NCBI GenBank assembly: GCA_035568175.1
Contig: DATMON010000006.1
Span: 1 to 64,000, forward strand
Source of the DNA: AV40 sp035568175
GTDB taxonomy: Bacteria > Verrucomicrobiota > Verrucomicrobiia > Chthoniobacterales > UBA10450
Reading direction: 5' to 3'
Length of the DNA: 64,000 bases
This document shows positions 1 through 8,356 of this stretch, in pieces. The notes beneath the pieces are model-generated. The model was given only the letters and a program-made list of their open reading frames with translations, did not search any database and was not told the origin of the DNA. A program made the translations under genes and the position numbers. Each line of letters starts with the position of its first letter. The stretch's first letter is position 1.

Positions 1-131
1 ATCTGGTCGAAATACTCGGACGGGATAACTGTTTCCGTCGGTTCGGAGAGATACGAACCGATGAGGAAGCCCGCTACAAGCGCGAGAAAAATGGCGCCGC
101 CAATTAAATACGTGGAGCGCTTCCTTAGCAT
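1..131 (-). CDS. Membrane-anchored protein, N-terminal fragment (runs off window)
   Basis: Reading the minus strand from ATG at 131-129, an open frame runs without a stop to the window edge (43 complete codons). It begins M-L-R-K-R, a positively charged N-terminus, followed by one hydrophobic stretch (about residues 8-28) and then a polar segment containing SEPTETVIPSEY. That is the layout of a signal anchor or uncleaved signal peptide. The function cannot be told from this piece. It lies just downstream of the integrase on the same strand, with about 25 nt between them. Confidence 0.5.
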   Translation of the reverse strand, partial: MLRKRSTYLIGGAIFLALVAGFLIGSYLSEPTETVIPSEYFDQ

Positions 132-138
132 CTAACGA

Positions 139-168
139 GAATTAGGGGAACAATTGTTAACCTAATTC
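139..168. repeat. 30-nt near-perfect palindrome over the integrase stop codon
   Basis: Arms GAATTAGG (139-146) and CCTAATTC (161-168) enclose the perfect palindrome AACAATTGTT (149-158). The integrase stop codon lies inside it. It could be a bidirectional hairpin terminator or a recombination or operator site. There is no T-run typical of an intrinsic terminator. Confidence 0.5.
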
Positions 169-1173
169 CTGCCGCCTCCTAGTCGGCTGGTCATCGTCAA
201 GCGGACTACGCACCGCAAGACCGGGTCTATTCAAGACATGCGTGTAAACCATCGTAGTGGAAACGTCTTTGTGCCCCAGAAGTTCCTGAACTGTACGGAT
301 GTCTTGCCCTTTGTTCAACAGATGAGTGGCAAAGCTGTGTCTGAACGTATGGCAACTTGCCGCTTTTCGGATTCGCGCGCGCGTAATCGCTGTCTTGACA
401 GCCTTTTGCAGATTCTTTTCGGCAACGTGGTGGCGACGTTCGTCGCCCGAACGCGGATCAACGGAGAGCTTCACTGCTGGGAAAACATATTGCCAGGCCC
501 AGGATCGGTTCGCGTTACGGTACTTCCGTTCGAGTCCAAGTGGCAGGTAAACACGTCCGTTGCCGCTGGCCAAATCGCGCTCATGCATTTCCTGGACTCG
601 TTTTAAATGGACCTGAAGCGGGCCGCGCAGCCGCTCGGGCAAGAGGGTCACACGATCTCGAAGACCTTTGCCATCGCGGACCGTAATGTGGCCGTAACCG
701 AAATCTATGTCTTTGACACGCAGTCGGACGCATTCCATAACGCGCAATCCACTGCCGTAAAGTAACTCGCCCATGAGGCGATAATCGCCTTTCAGTTGGC
801 CAAGAACGGCGCATGCCTCCGCGGGCGTAAAAACCACCGGCAGTTTTGGCGGACGCGTAACGCGTTGGACGTTGTCGATGAAATCAAGTTTTCGATCGAG
901 GACTTGCTGATAAAGGAAGAGTAAGGCGCTGAAGGCTTGGTTCTGCGTTGAAGCGGAGACGTTCTTCTCCACTGCCAAATGACTAAGAAAATCTGAAATC
1001 TCTTTCTCGGCCATTTCGTCCGGATGCCGCTTGCGGTGAAAAAGAATGAACCGGCGGATCCAATCGACGTACGCTTCTTCAGTGCGAATGGAATAGCGTT
1101 TGGCACGCAGTTGCCAGCGGACGCGATCGAGCAACTTCGGTGAGGAAGCAACAACGGCATTCGAGGGGGGCAC
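157..1173 (-). CDS. intI: Integron-type integrase (tyrosine recombinase, IntI family)
   Basis: Site-specific tyrosine recombinase of 338 residues, the usual IntI length. It has an N-terminal SAM-like core-binding domain (about 15-100) and a C-terminal catalytic domain. Catalytic residues visible: R144 (SGLRVME), H275 and R278 (HTFRHSFATHLL), H301 (LLGHKDVSTT) and nucleophile Y310. The segment LERKYRNANRSWAWQYVFPA (about 214-233) is the extra IntI-specific patch that separates integron integrases from XerC/D. Known IntI enzymes insert and excise attC cassettes at attI, normally next to the 5' end of intI. Here the 5' side leads into a FecR/outer-membrane cassette and I see no convincing attC series, so this may be an orphan or cassette-free integron. 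Confidence 0.9.
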   Translation of the reverse strand: MPPSNAVVASSPKLLDRVRWQLRAKRYSIRTEEAYVDWIRRFILFHRKRHPDEMAEKEISDFLSHLAVEKNVSASTQNQAFSALLFLYQQVLDRKLDFIDNVQRVTRPPKLPVVFTPAEACAVLGQLKGDYRLMGELLYGSGLRVMECVRLRVKDIDFGYGHITVRDGKGLRDRVTLLPERLRGPLQVHLKRVQEMHERDLASGNGRVYLPLGLERKYRNANRSWAWQYVFPAVKLSVDPRSGDERRHHVAEKNLQKAVKTAITRARIRKAASCHTFRHSFATHLLNKGQDIRTVQELLGHKDVSTTMVYTHVLNRPGLAVRSPLDDDQPTRRRQELG

Positions 1174-1317
1174 GTCCTCAGATCATCTCAAGGGGCAGCG
1201 ATTTAGAAAAGCGAAAATCCGGCAAACCAGGAATGTATCTCACGGGGGTCAATAACTTCCTTGACGGAAGAAATCTGAGCGGGCAAAAGAGGAAGCCGCA
1301 GGGAGGCGCGGGTCGTT

Positions 1318-2283
1318 TTGGCAAAAATTCATTTCAAATTCCTAGTCGCGTTCATTTGCGCGCTGATGATGTCGATCCTGACGCAGACAAGTTTTGCCCA
1401 GGGACCCACTTCGCAGGATGTCGATCGTGCATCGCTGCTTCAGGGCCAGACCCAGCCGTCGTTCGGAACTTCGCCGACTCCAGAAGGCTTCGAAGACGGT
1501 CACGCGGCCGCCACTCCAAACGACGCCGACATCGGCCAGCAGGAAATCCTGAAACGCGAAACGCAGTATCAGCCGTTTACGGTTTCGCTCGCATCTCCGA
1601 TTTTCTACACGTCGAATGTCGCGCTGACCCGGAGAGGTGAGATGAGCGACGTTGTCATAGCGCCGACGGCGGCCGCTTATTACCAGCCGCGGATCACAAA
1701 AACGCTCTACGCCAACGTCGATGCCCGGGAGCAAGTTTTTTATTACGGCAGTAACCATGCGTTCGACTTCGGAAGCCTGGATGTGGAGGCGGGCCTGAAC
1801 TATTTCATGCCGCAATTTCACAATCTGATTCTGCGCGGCGAATACGATTTTAATCGTCTGACCTTTGACGATCGGCTCGGGGACGAATTTTTCTCGAACC
1901 ACGCGCTGATCCTGAACGCCGAGCTGCCGTTCCGGTTCAGCCGGGCGCAACAGCTTTCGGTGGGAGTCGACACAAACATCAGCCTGGGCGCGGACCACCA
2001 GAGCCCGCGTCGCAACGATTACGAAGGCTACGTTAGTTACTCAGTGAGCCTGACTCGCGCGTTTACGATCAATGCGGTTGGTCGTGTGGTGGCGCGTGAT
2101 TATCACCAAAACGGACGGACGGACGTGAGCGAGATTATTTCGGCCACGGCCACTTACCGCCTGACCAACTGGTGCTCGATCAGCGCGATGAGCTCTTTCG
2201 CCCACAACGATTCGAACCAGGGCGTGTTCGATTACAACGTGGCCAACGCCGGCGGGGCAATCGCGCTCCAAGCAAAATTTTAG
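1318..2283 (+). CDS. Putative outer-membrane beta-barrel protein
   Basis: Exported protein of 321 residues. A hydrophobic signal peptide (about 1-27, ending near SFA-QGP) precedes a mature part rich in alternating aromatic/polar strands and ending VANAGGAIALQAKF, with a terminal aromatic residue as in outer-membrane barrels. The start is TTG at 1318, supported by GGGAGG about 11 nt upstream; internal ATGs near 1363-1368 would cut into the signal peptide. It is the first gene of a tight co-directional run: the next gene begins 6 nt downstream. I do not recognise a specific family. A barrel channel or surface component working with the following FecR-domain proteins is inference. Confidence 0.6.
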   Translation: MAKIHFKFLVAFICALMMSILTQTSFAQGPTSQDVDRASLLQGQTQPSFGTSPTPEGFEDGHAAATPNDADIGQQEILKRETQYQPFTVSLASPIFYTSNVALTRRGEMSDVVIAPTAAAYYQPRITKTLYANVDAREQVFYYGSNHAFDFGSLDVEAGLNYFMPQFHNLILRGEYDFNRLTFDDRLGDEFFSNHALILNAELPFRFSRAQQLSVGVDTNISLGADHQSPRRNDYEGYVSYSVSLTRAFTINAVGRVVARDYHQNGRTDVSEIISATATYRLTNWCSISAMSSFAHNDSNQGVFDYNVANAGGAIALQAKF

Positions 2284-2289
2284 CGCAAC

Positions 2290-3198
2290 ATGAAAAAGGC
2301 AATTAGAAGCACGCGACCGCGCCTCGCGTTGACGGGCGTCGTTTTGCTGTCGTTGATTGAGGCGGCCAGATCGGCAAATGCGGCGCAGCCCAACGAAGCG
2401 ACCATCACGCAACTGGTCAATGATGTGCAATTGCATGCGGCGCAAGCAGCGCCGCACGCCGCATCGGTGAATGATAAAGTGGGCGACGGCAGCAGGGTGC
2501 AAACAGGAATGGATTCGCGCACGGAGCTCACCTTCGCCGACCAAGCTCTGGCACGACTCAGCGCGAACACAGTTTTCAGTTTCAACGAAGGCACGCGCAA
2601 TCTCGATCTGGCCGAGGGCGCGGTGCTCTTGCGCGTGCCGAAAGGCGCGGGCGGCGCAAAAATTTCAACCGCGGCGATGACGGCGGCGATCACCGGCACG
2701 ACTGTGATTGTGGAGTATCATCCGCACGCTTACATCAAGTTCATTGGCCTGGAGGGCACAGCTCGTCTGTATTTGAAGCGTCGCTGGGGCGAATCAGTGC
2801 TCATTCGCCCGGGACAAATGTTGATCACGAATCCGGACGCAAAGGGTTTACCCGATCCGGTGGATGTCGATCTTGCGCGGCTGCTGAAAACGGCGCGCTT
2901 GATCGTCGATTTTCCGCCGCTTGGCAGTCAAAACTTGATTGCGAAGGAAAGTGAAAAACAACAGCGCGCGAAATCAAAAAGAAGCTTGATCGACACGAAC
3001 CTGGTCATCTTCGGAAAGGGAACGCTGGTATCGCTGACCAATCCTCCACAGAGGACTACGGCCCGCGATCCAATTGCCGGTCCTGCGACACCGGGACCGG
3101 ACGCAATTCCATCCTCAACCGACCTCGGCACGATTGAGACGCCGCCAAATCCGGCCGGATCGCCGGCAGCAAAGTACACAGCGGGTGGGCCGCACTAG
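2290..3198 (+). CDS. FecR-domain exported protein, paralogue 1
   Basis: 302 residues with a signal peptide (about 1-32) and a FecR-like beta domain (about 40-190). Core features: GDGSRVQTGMDSRTELTF, then a LARLSANTVFSF segment. Classical FecR proteins are sigma regulators with a cytoplasmic anti-sigma N-terminus and a membrane helix. Here that part is absent and the protein starts with a cleavable signal, so a periplasmic or envelope role is more likely. The C-terminal about 60 residues are rich in Pro/Gly/Ala and look disordered. It is spaced 6 nt after the barrel gene and 3 nt before paralogue 2, implying one transcript. Confidence 0.75.
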   Translation: MKKAIRSTRPRLALTGVVLLSLIEAARSANAAQPNEATITQLVNDVQLHAAQAAPHAASVNDKVGDGSRVQTGMDSRTELTFADQALARLSANTVFSFNEGTRNLDLAEGAVLLRVPKGAGGAKISTAAMTAAITGTTVIVEYHPHAYIKFIGLEGTARLYLKRRWGESVLIRPGQMLITNPDAKGLPDPVDVDLARLLKTARLIVDFPPLGSQNLIAKESEKQQRAKSKRSLIDTNLVIFGKGTLVSLTNPPQRTTARDPIAGPATPGPDAIPSSTDLGTIETPPNPAGSPAAKYTAGGPH

Positions 3199-3201
3199 GA
3201 T

Positions 3202-5226
3202 ATGAGGCTTTTCAAAACAGGCACCGGCTTTGTTATAGTTTGCTTTTTTACTTTCGTGCATCTTTCGGCCGTGGCGGATGCGGCAGAGTTACGGGCCGCG
3301 CACGTTACGCAAATAATTAACGACGTGAAATTGCTTCCCGGACAAGCGGCGGCGCGGGCAGCGGTGGTGAACGACAGTATAAGTGCTGGCACTGCCGTGC
3401 GCACGGGAGTGGATTCGCGGACCGAGCTAACCTTCTCCGATCTTACAATCACGCGTTTAGGCGCAAACACGGTTTTCAGTTTTAACGGAGAAGCTCGCCA
3501 GATCGACCTCGGTAGTGGCGCGGTCCTGGTGCAAGTGCCGCGAAACGGGGCCGAAGCAAAGGTCCGGACAGCCGCTGTCACCGCCGCCATCAGCGGCGGG
3601 ACCGCTCTCTTTGAATCTAATAAAGGTTTCCCAACAAAACTTCTGATGCTGGAAGGTATCGGCCGCTTCTATCCAAACGGTCATCCTGAGGACGCTGTGA
3701 TTGTTCACGGAGGAGAAATGGCGATGATGACCGCAGACGGAAAAATTACCCGGCCGGCAAAATTCAAGGAGCGCCTGGTTTATACGACTTCCAAGTTGAT
3801 CACGAGTTTTCCCACGCTTCCAAACGCCGACTTGATTATGGCTGTGATCAGAGCGCAGGAAGCAGAATCGGAACAGCCTGGGACTACTGTCTATGACCCC
3901 ATCGACGTAATCGATCAGGCGATTGCGGCAATTGTGACGTCGTCGACAAACATCGGCCCGAAGTTCGGGCCGCCAACCGCGATCCCGGATGATCCGTACC
4001 ACATAACGAGTGGCACAGTCATCAATACCGATCCGATGATCACTACAAACGGCATAACCAATTTCGGAAAAATTTATCGCAGCGCCGCTCTGGACGGTTC
4101 GCTGGCCACCTGGCTCGGCAGTTCGCCATCGTCCTTCGACAGTGTCAATTTTGTCAACAGCAACGGTGGCGGCGGTTTCGTCAATCCTGGTAGTGGAACC
4201 GTTCCGATTGCGGCTTTTTTATTCGCGGCACTGCAGCTCGATGGAGACCCGACCGTTTCCAACTCCAGCGGCGATCCAACTCTGGGGCTTGTCAGCCAGG
4301 GCGATATCAACTCCTCAGCATCGGGGACCGTTTTTACATTTGGCGGCATGCAGCAAGTCGCCCTCATTGCGCTGAACGGCTCGATTACTCTGTCCGGTAT
4401 TACTTTCGCGAATTTCGGCGAACTTTTCGTCTACGCTCGCGGCATGAATTCAAATGTCACATTCGACGCGCCAGTTTCTAATCTTAACCGGGTCGAGCTC
4501 AGGGCTGAAGGAACTGTTGAGGTAACCGCACCGATCAATGTCCAGGGCACTGTGCAAGACCATCGCGGATTCAAGGCGTTGGCAGGCGACGCGGTTGAAA
4601 TTGCTTCCGCAGTCACCTCCACCGGCGGCGGGATCACCTTGCAATCGCTGGGCGCAATCGTCATTTCCAGCAGTGCGCAAATTCAGACCCTGCTCGATTC
4701 CATGGGAAACAGCGGTCAAATCATCATCGTCGCCAGCGGCAGTGACACCCCGGTAACCGTCAACGGCACTGTTCAGGCCACGCAAGCCGAAGTAGACATC
4801 CGCCAAACCGGCGTTGCCGGTTCGACAAATTTGGACAATGCGACCATCCACGGCGACGTGGTCAAAATTTCCGCCCTGGGGGCGAGCGGAACGCTCAACA
4901 TCGGCAGCGGCAACGTTCTCGGCGCCGATACGATTTTGAAACTGTATGCCACCGGAAGTAATGGTACTCTCAACTTTCTCTCAAATGTGACCCTCACCAG
5001 TCCCACGAACGTTCTCGCCGCCAATACGATCAACATTTCTCCAGGTGTCGTCGTCACGATCAATTCAGCTCAACAGGCGGATGTTTTTACAAATCATCCA
5101 AACTATTTCGGTTTTGGCGGAACCGGCACACCGGGCAACAGCGGAACTTTCGGCGGCATTGGCGCGAAAAACCCGCAACCACTTGCCAATGCACCGCCGC
5201 TCGGTGCTCCGGGTCAAGGGCCATGA
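3202..5226 (+). CDS. FecR-domain protein fused to a beta-helix/haemagglutinin-like region, paralogue 2
   Basis: 674 residues: signal peptide (about 1-28), FecR-like domain (about 35-180; VRTGVDSRTELTFSDLTITR and LGANTVFSFNGE), then about 400 residues of short repeated Gly/Ser/Thr/Asn/Val-rich strands (for example SGQIIIVASGSDTPVTVNG, TLNIGSGNVLGADTILKLYA) resembling the right-handed beta-helix of filamentous-haemagglutinin-type proteins. The protein ends in a Gly/Pro-rich tail. The FecR domain is clearly paralogous to those of the genes on either side. The fusion suggests a long surface or periplasmic fibre with a FecR module at its base (inference). Its stop overlaps the next start as ATGA. 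Confidence 0.75.
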   Translation: MRLFKTGTGFVIVCFFTFVHLSAVADAAELRAAHVTQIINDVKLLPGQAAARAAVVNDSISAGTAVRTGVDSRTELTFSDLTITRLGANTVFSFNGEARQIDLGSGAVLVQVPRNGAEAKVRTAAVTAAISGGTALFESNKGFPTKLLMLEGIGRFYPNGHPEDAVIVHGGEMAMMTADGKITRPAKFKERLVYTTSKLITSFPTLPNADLIMAVIRAQEAESEQPGTTVYDPIDVIDQAIAAIVTSSTNIGPKFGPPTAIPDDPYHITSGTVINTDPMITTNGITNFGKIYRSAALDGSLATWLGSSPSSFDSVNFVNSNGGGGFVNPGSGTVPIAAFLFAALQLDGDPTVSNSSGDPTLGLVSQGDINSSASGTVFTFGGMQQVALIALNGSITLSGITFANFGELFVYARGMNSNVTFDAPVSNLNRVELRAEGTVEVTAPINVQGTVQDHRGFKALAGDAVEIASAVTSTGGGITLQSLGAIVISSSAQIQTLLDSMGNSGQIIIVASGSDTPVTVNGTVQATQAEVDIRQTGVAGSTNLDNATIHGDVVKISALGASGTLNIGSGNVLGADTILKLYATGSNGTLNFLSNVTLTSPTNVLAANTINISPGVVVTINSAQQADVFTNHPNYFGFGGTGTPGNSGTFGGIGAKNPQPLANAPPLGAPGQGP

Positions 5227-6044
5227 TAAGATCGACAATCACTCCGATGAAAATTCACTTCCCAAATTTAAAACTTGTTGCTGCCATAGCTTTAATCGGC
5301 GCGGCTGCCGGCATTGCCGCCCTTCTTTCTGCAACCGAGCAAAAGCAAGCTCGCGTAACGGAAGTCATCCATGATGTGCGCCTGCTCGGCGCGCAGACCG
5401 CCGCGCATCCCGCCGCCATCAACGATGCCGTCCATGAAGGAACCGCCGTTCGCACCGGCACCGATTCGCGCGCGGAACTAACATTTACCGACCGAACGCT
5501 CACCCGACTCGGCGCGAACACGGTTTTCAGTTTTGGCGGAGCCGCGCATACTTACGACCTCGGCAGCGGCGCGATTTTAGTGTCGGCCCCGAAGGAAAGC
5601 GGCACCGTTAAGATTACGACCGCGGTTGCGACCTGCGCCGTGAGCGGTTTCACCATGATTTCCGAATATCACCGCACCACTTGGAACAAAGTCCTGATGC
5701 TCAACGGCGATGGATACGTTTCCCTGAACCGGAACCCGGGCGACAAAAGACACTTGCACTCAACCGAAATCCTCGTCTTTCGCCCTGACGCAGCCGTGTT
5801 GCCGCAGCCGCAGCAGTTCGATATTTGCAATGTGATTAGCGACGGACGCTTGGTGACCGGGTTCGGCAAAAGACTGCCGGAATGGCCTGCGCTAGTGAAC
5901 TTATGCGAGAAACAACGGTCTGAGCCGGTAAAGAAGAACTTAATCGATCCGACGAGCCAGGACATTATCGACCAAAGTATTAATGCCCGGCCAAACCAAC
6001 CGCCGCCGCGGCCGACGGTCATTCCGAGCGGCGCCCATTTCTAA
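5223..6044 (+). CDS. FecR-domain exported protein, paralogue 3
   Basis: 273 residues from the ATG overlapping the previous stop (ATGA), or 265 from the internal ATG at 5247, which opens directly into the signal sequence MKIHFPNLKLVAAIALIGAA. The FecR-like domain (about 45-190) has VRTGTDSRAELTFTDRTLTR and LGANTVFSFGG, nearly identical to paralogues 1 and 2. The C-terminus is Pro-rich. Convergent with the metallo-hydrolase, whose stop is only 3 nt away. No FecI sigma or FecA-type receptor is adjacent, so iron signalling is unsupported. Confidence 0.72.
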   Translation: MIRSTITPMKIHFPNLKLVAAIALIGAAAGIAALLSATEQKQARVTEVIHDVRLLGAQTAAHPAAINDAVHEGTAVRTGTDSRAELTFTDRTLTRLGANTVFSFGGAAHTYDLGSGAILVSAPKESGTVKITTAVATCAVSGFTMISEYHRTTWNKVLMLNGDGYVSLNRNPGDKRHLHSTEILVFRPDAAVLPQPQQFDICNVISDGRLVTGFGKRLPEWPALVNLCEKQRSEPVKKNLIDPTSQDIIDQSINARPNQPPPRPTVIPSGAHF

Positions 6045-6047
6045 GCT

Positions 6048-6965
6048 TCATTGGCGGCGCTTTTCGTCGTCGAGATAACCTGCACCGAGCGCGAGCCCGA
6101 AACAGAACAGTCCAGCCGCAGTCGCGAACGGGACTGGATCGAACGGCGCTGGCGGAAGATCGACAATTCCGTTTTCGTCCGTTCTCGCCGGTCGCCGGAC
6201 ATAACGGCCGCGGCGCGGAACACGAAAATGTTGCGCGAAATCTTCGAGACGTTCCGGCAAATCGGAATCGGAAATTGGAACACCGTGACCGCAGCCGACC
6301 GTGTTCGGTCGCAGATTCGCCAATTGTTGGACCGACGCGTGCGCCGACTGCCAATCAACCGTGAACGGCGCGGGCGGGCCGGACAATTTCGGTTTTGCTG
6401 TCAGCAAACCGCTCCAGGAATCCATGTCGACACTTACGAGAGCGTCACCGGTGAGAAGGACTCGATCCGAACTGCGGAAGAAACAAATGTGCCCCGGAGA
6501 ATGCCCGGGCGTAGCCAGCCACTGCCAACCGCTCGCCCCCGGAACTTTATGCTGATGCAATTCGCGCACGCGGTCGCCGAAATTCCGCCGGAGCACTGGT
6601 AAAAAACGTGAAAGGAACGCAGTTGCCCCGCCGATGGTGGGGTCGGCCGGCGGATAGAGCGATTTGCCGGTCAGGAACGGTAGTTCGAGATGATGCACAT
6701 AAATTGGAACGTCCCACATTTCAGCGAGCGACAATGCAGAACCGGCATGATCGATATGACCGTGACTGAGCACGATCGCCTCCGGCCGCGAGCCGGCGCC
6801 GAATCTCGCTTCGGCCGCGGAAAAAATGTCTGCCGCCCATCCCGGCAACCCCGCGTCAATCAGAACCCATTTGCCGCCGGGACGGCCGAGAAAATAGACA
6901 TTTGTAAAACTGACCGGAAGCCAGCCGACATCGGGCGCGATTCGAGTGATTAGTCTGCTCGGCAT
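6048..6965 (-). CDS. MBL-fold metallo-hydrolase
   Basis: 305-residue metallo-beta-lactamase-fold hydrolase. The metal-binding signature is H68-x-H70-x-D72-H73 (LSHGHIDHAGS); further ligands are likely in TPGHSPGHICFF (about 170) and GDALVSVD (about 195). The N-terminal strand NVYFLGRPGGKWVLIDAGLP is typical of glyoxalase II/RNase Z-like single-domain members. A hydrophobic C-terminal stretch (FATAAGLFCFGLALGAGY) is unusual and could tether it to the membrane. The substrate cannot be predicted. It stands alone on the minus strand, about 45 nt from the LysM gene. Confidence 0.85.
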   Translation of the reverse strand: MPSRLITRIAPDVGWLPVSFTNVYFLGRPGGKWVLIDAGLPGWAADIFSAAEARFGAGSRPEAIVLSHGHIDHAGSALSLAEMWDVPIYVHHLELPFLTGKSLYPPADPTIGGATAFLSRFLPVLRRNFGDRVRELHQHKVPGASGWQWLATPGHSPGHICFFRSSDRVLLTGDALVSVDMDSWSGLLTAKPKLSGPPAPFTVDWQSAHASVQQLANLRPNTVGCGHGVPISDSDLPERLEDFAQHFRVPRRGRYVRRPARTDENGIVDLPPAPFDPVPFATAAGLFCFGLALGAGYLDDEKRRQ

Positions 6966-7010
6966 TTTTTCCGGGAAGTTGTCGATCTGGCAGTGAGGTA
7001 AGCGGGGTTA

Positions 7011-7703
7011 TCAGTCGTTAGGCGGAATCGTCAGGGTCACGCCTGCTTTCAAATTGTCGGGGTCATCGACCTTTTTCTCATTCGCGTCGCGGATTTCCTG
7101 CCAACGCTTGGATGTTTTGTAAAACTTGCGTGAAATCGAAGCCAGAGTGTCCCCTTCTTTGACGACGTAATGAGAGCCCGTCTTCTTGGACTCCGCCTTT
7201 TCCTTGTCGCCGTGACGCGATGGCGATTTGTCCGCGACGGGGCGCGGCTTCACGGGACCTGCGTCAATCTGCCTGTGCAAATTTAGATTTTCGTTTCGCA
7301 AGCGGGCCGCTTCGGTGCGGGTCACGACCGAGTCCCCGGACAAACTGGTGCCCAGGGCAACCTCATCGCGTTTCATGAAATCTTTGACGTCACCCGCGTG
7401 CGGCCCGTTTGGATCGAGAACCAGATAACGTTTGAAATGATGGAGCGCGTGCAACGGATCGTTCAATTTATCGTCATAAAGAAGAGCCAGCTTGAAATGC
7501 ACTTCGGCGGATTGCGGCGTGCCATCGAGCGCGGCTTCGTAGAGATTAATTGCCCAGAGATAATCGCCTTGCGCTGCCTTCCAATCCGCTTCTTTGACCA
7601 GCCGGGAGTTTCGCGACGTCACCATCCGATCGCATGCGCTCAAGAGCACCAAAATCGAAAGCAACGCTGCAAAAAAGTGAAGGCGAGAGTTGTCAGCGTG
7701 CAT
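7011..7703 (-). CDS. TPR- and LysM-containing lipoprotein
   Basis: 230 residues. A lipoprotein signal with lipobox LSAC (Cys about 24) targets it to the envelope. It is followed by a tetratricopeptide segment (about 45-105, GDYLWAINLYEAALDGTPQ...), a short coiled region with LRNENLNLHRQ (about 135-145), a charged linker, and a C-terminal LysM domain (about 180-228; HYVVKEGDTLASISRKFY). LysM domains bind peptidoglycan, so a cell-wall-associated scaffold is likely. Divergent from the next gene with only 24 nt between starts, so the promoters must overlap coding sequence. Confidence 0.85.
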   Translation of the reverse strand: MHADNSRLHFFAALLSILVLLSACDRMVTSRNSRLVKEADWKAAQGDYLWAINLYEAALDGTPQSAEVHFKLALLYDDKLNDPLHALHHFKRYLVLDPNGPHAGDVKDFMKRDEVALGTSLSGDSVVTRTEAARLRNENLNLHRQIDAGPVKPRPVADKSPSRHGDKEKAESKKTGSHYVVKEGDTLASISRKFYKTSKRWQEIRDANEKKVDDPDNLKAGVTLTIPPND

Positions 7704-7727
7704 TTCTCGTGATCAACGTCTCCAATC

Positions 7728-8288
7728 GTGAATCTGAGTCGAGCGCAAATTTTATTCGTGGCCCTGGCCCTGTGCGCTCCTTCAATATCGATTCTCGCTC
7801 AGCCGACCGACGGTAAGAATTATCGGATCGACCTCGTCGATGTCGACGGACACGCGCTCTCCACTGCCGGCGGCCGCGTCACGACTGTTGTCTTAACCAG
7901 CCAGGCCAACGTCGACAAGGCGCGCGCGGTCGGAGATCGCACGCCGGATTTTTGCCTCGGTAATCCGACTTATCGAATGATCACTGTCGTGGCCTTCGAA
8001 AAGAATCACAGCAAACCGGTCCGCATGATCCTGACTTCGTTGATGCGGCGGCGGCTCGATCCCGAAGCCCGCCGTCTCCAATCGCGCTACGATCAACTCA
8101 AGATCGCGCGAAATGCACGCCAGGATATCTCCGCGGTTGCGGATTTCGATGGAACCATTAGCAAACAGCTAGGCGCGCCGCCAGCTGTAAATCTTTTTCA
8201 CCTTTTTGTTTTCGGACGAAACGGCGAACTACTCAAACAATGGAACGATGTTCCGAGCTCCGACGAACTGGCTACTGCCTTAAAATGA
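7728..8288 (+). CDS. Exported thioredoxin/redoxin-like protein lacking CxxC
   Basis: 186 residues from a GTG start; signal peptide about 1-24 (LFVALALCAPSISILAQ). The mature part contains GRVTTVVLTSQANVDKARAVGDRTPDFCLGNPTYR followed by FHLFVFGRNGELLKQWNDVPSSDELATAL, which fits a thioredoxin-like fold near its C-terminus. There is no CxxC motif, so classical disulfide chemistry is unlikely. It opposes the LysM gene divergently. Family assignment is tentative. Confidence 0.55.
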   Translation: MNLSRAQILFVALALCAPSISILAQPTDGKNYRIDLVDVDGHALSTAGGRVTTVVLTSQANVDKARAVGDRTPDFCLGNPTYRMITVVAFEKNHSKPVRMILTSLMRRRLDPEARRLQSRYDQLKIARNARQDISAVADFDGTISKQLGAPPAVNLFHLFVFGRNGELLKQWNDVPSSDELATALK

Positions 8289-8291
8289 ATT

Positions 8292-8354
8292 TGGAGGGCG
8301 CCCGCGCTGTCGGCGCCGACTAATTTTTGGGACGCGACGGCGCGTGTCCCTCCA
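8292..8354. repeat. Dispersed ~60-nt hairpin repeat, copy 1 (3' side of moeB)
   Basis: Begins TGGAGGGCGC and ends GTGTCCCTCCA, so the termini are inverted repeats. It closely matches 9510-9569 in the same orientation. The pair brackets moeB. Likely a REP-like or MITE-like unit. Confidence 0.7.
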
Positions 8355-8356
8355 GC

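Noticed and set aside
1..1317. attC cassette array
   Set aside because: ATCTAAC at 130-136 fits the R' core but no GTTRRRY partner is found at a suitable distance, and no array periodicity is seen.
2290..6044. Iron-dicitrate (Fec) signalling system
   Set aside because: Only the FecR domain is present; no FecI sigma, no TonB receptor, and the proteins have cleavable signal peptides.
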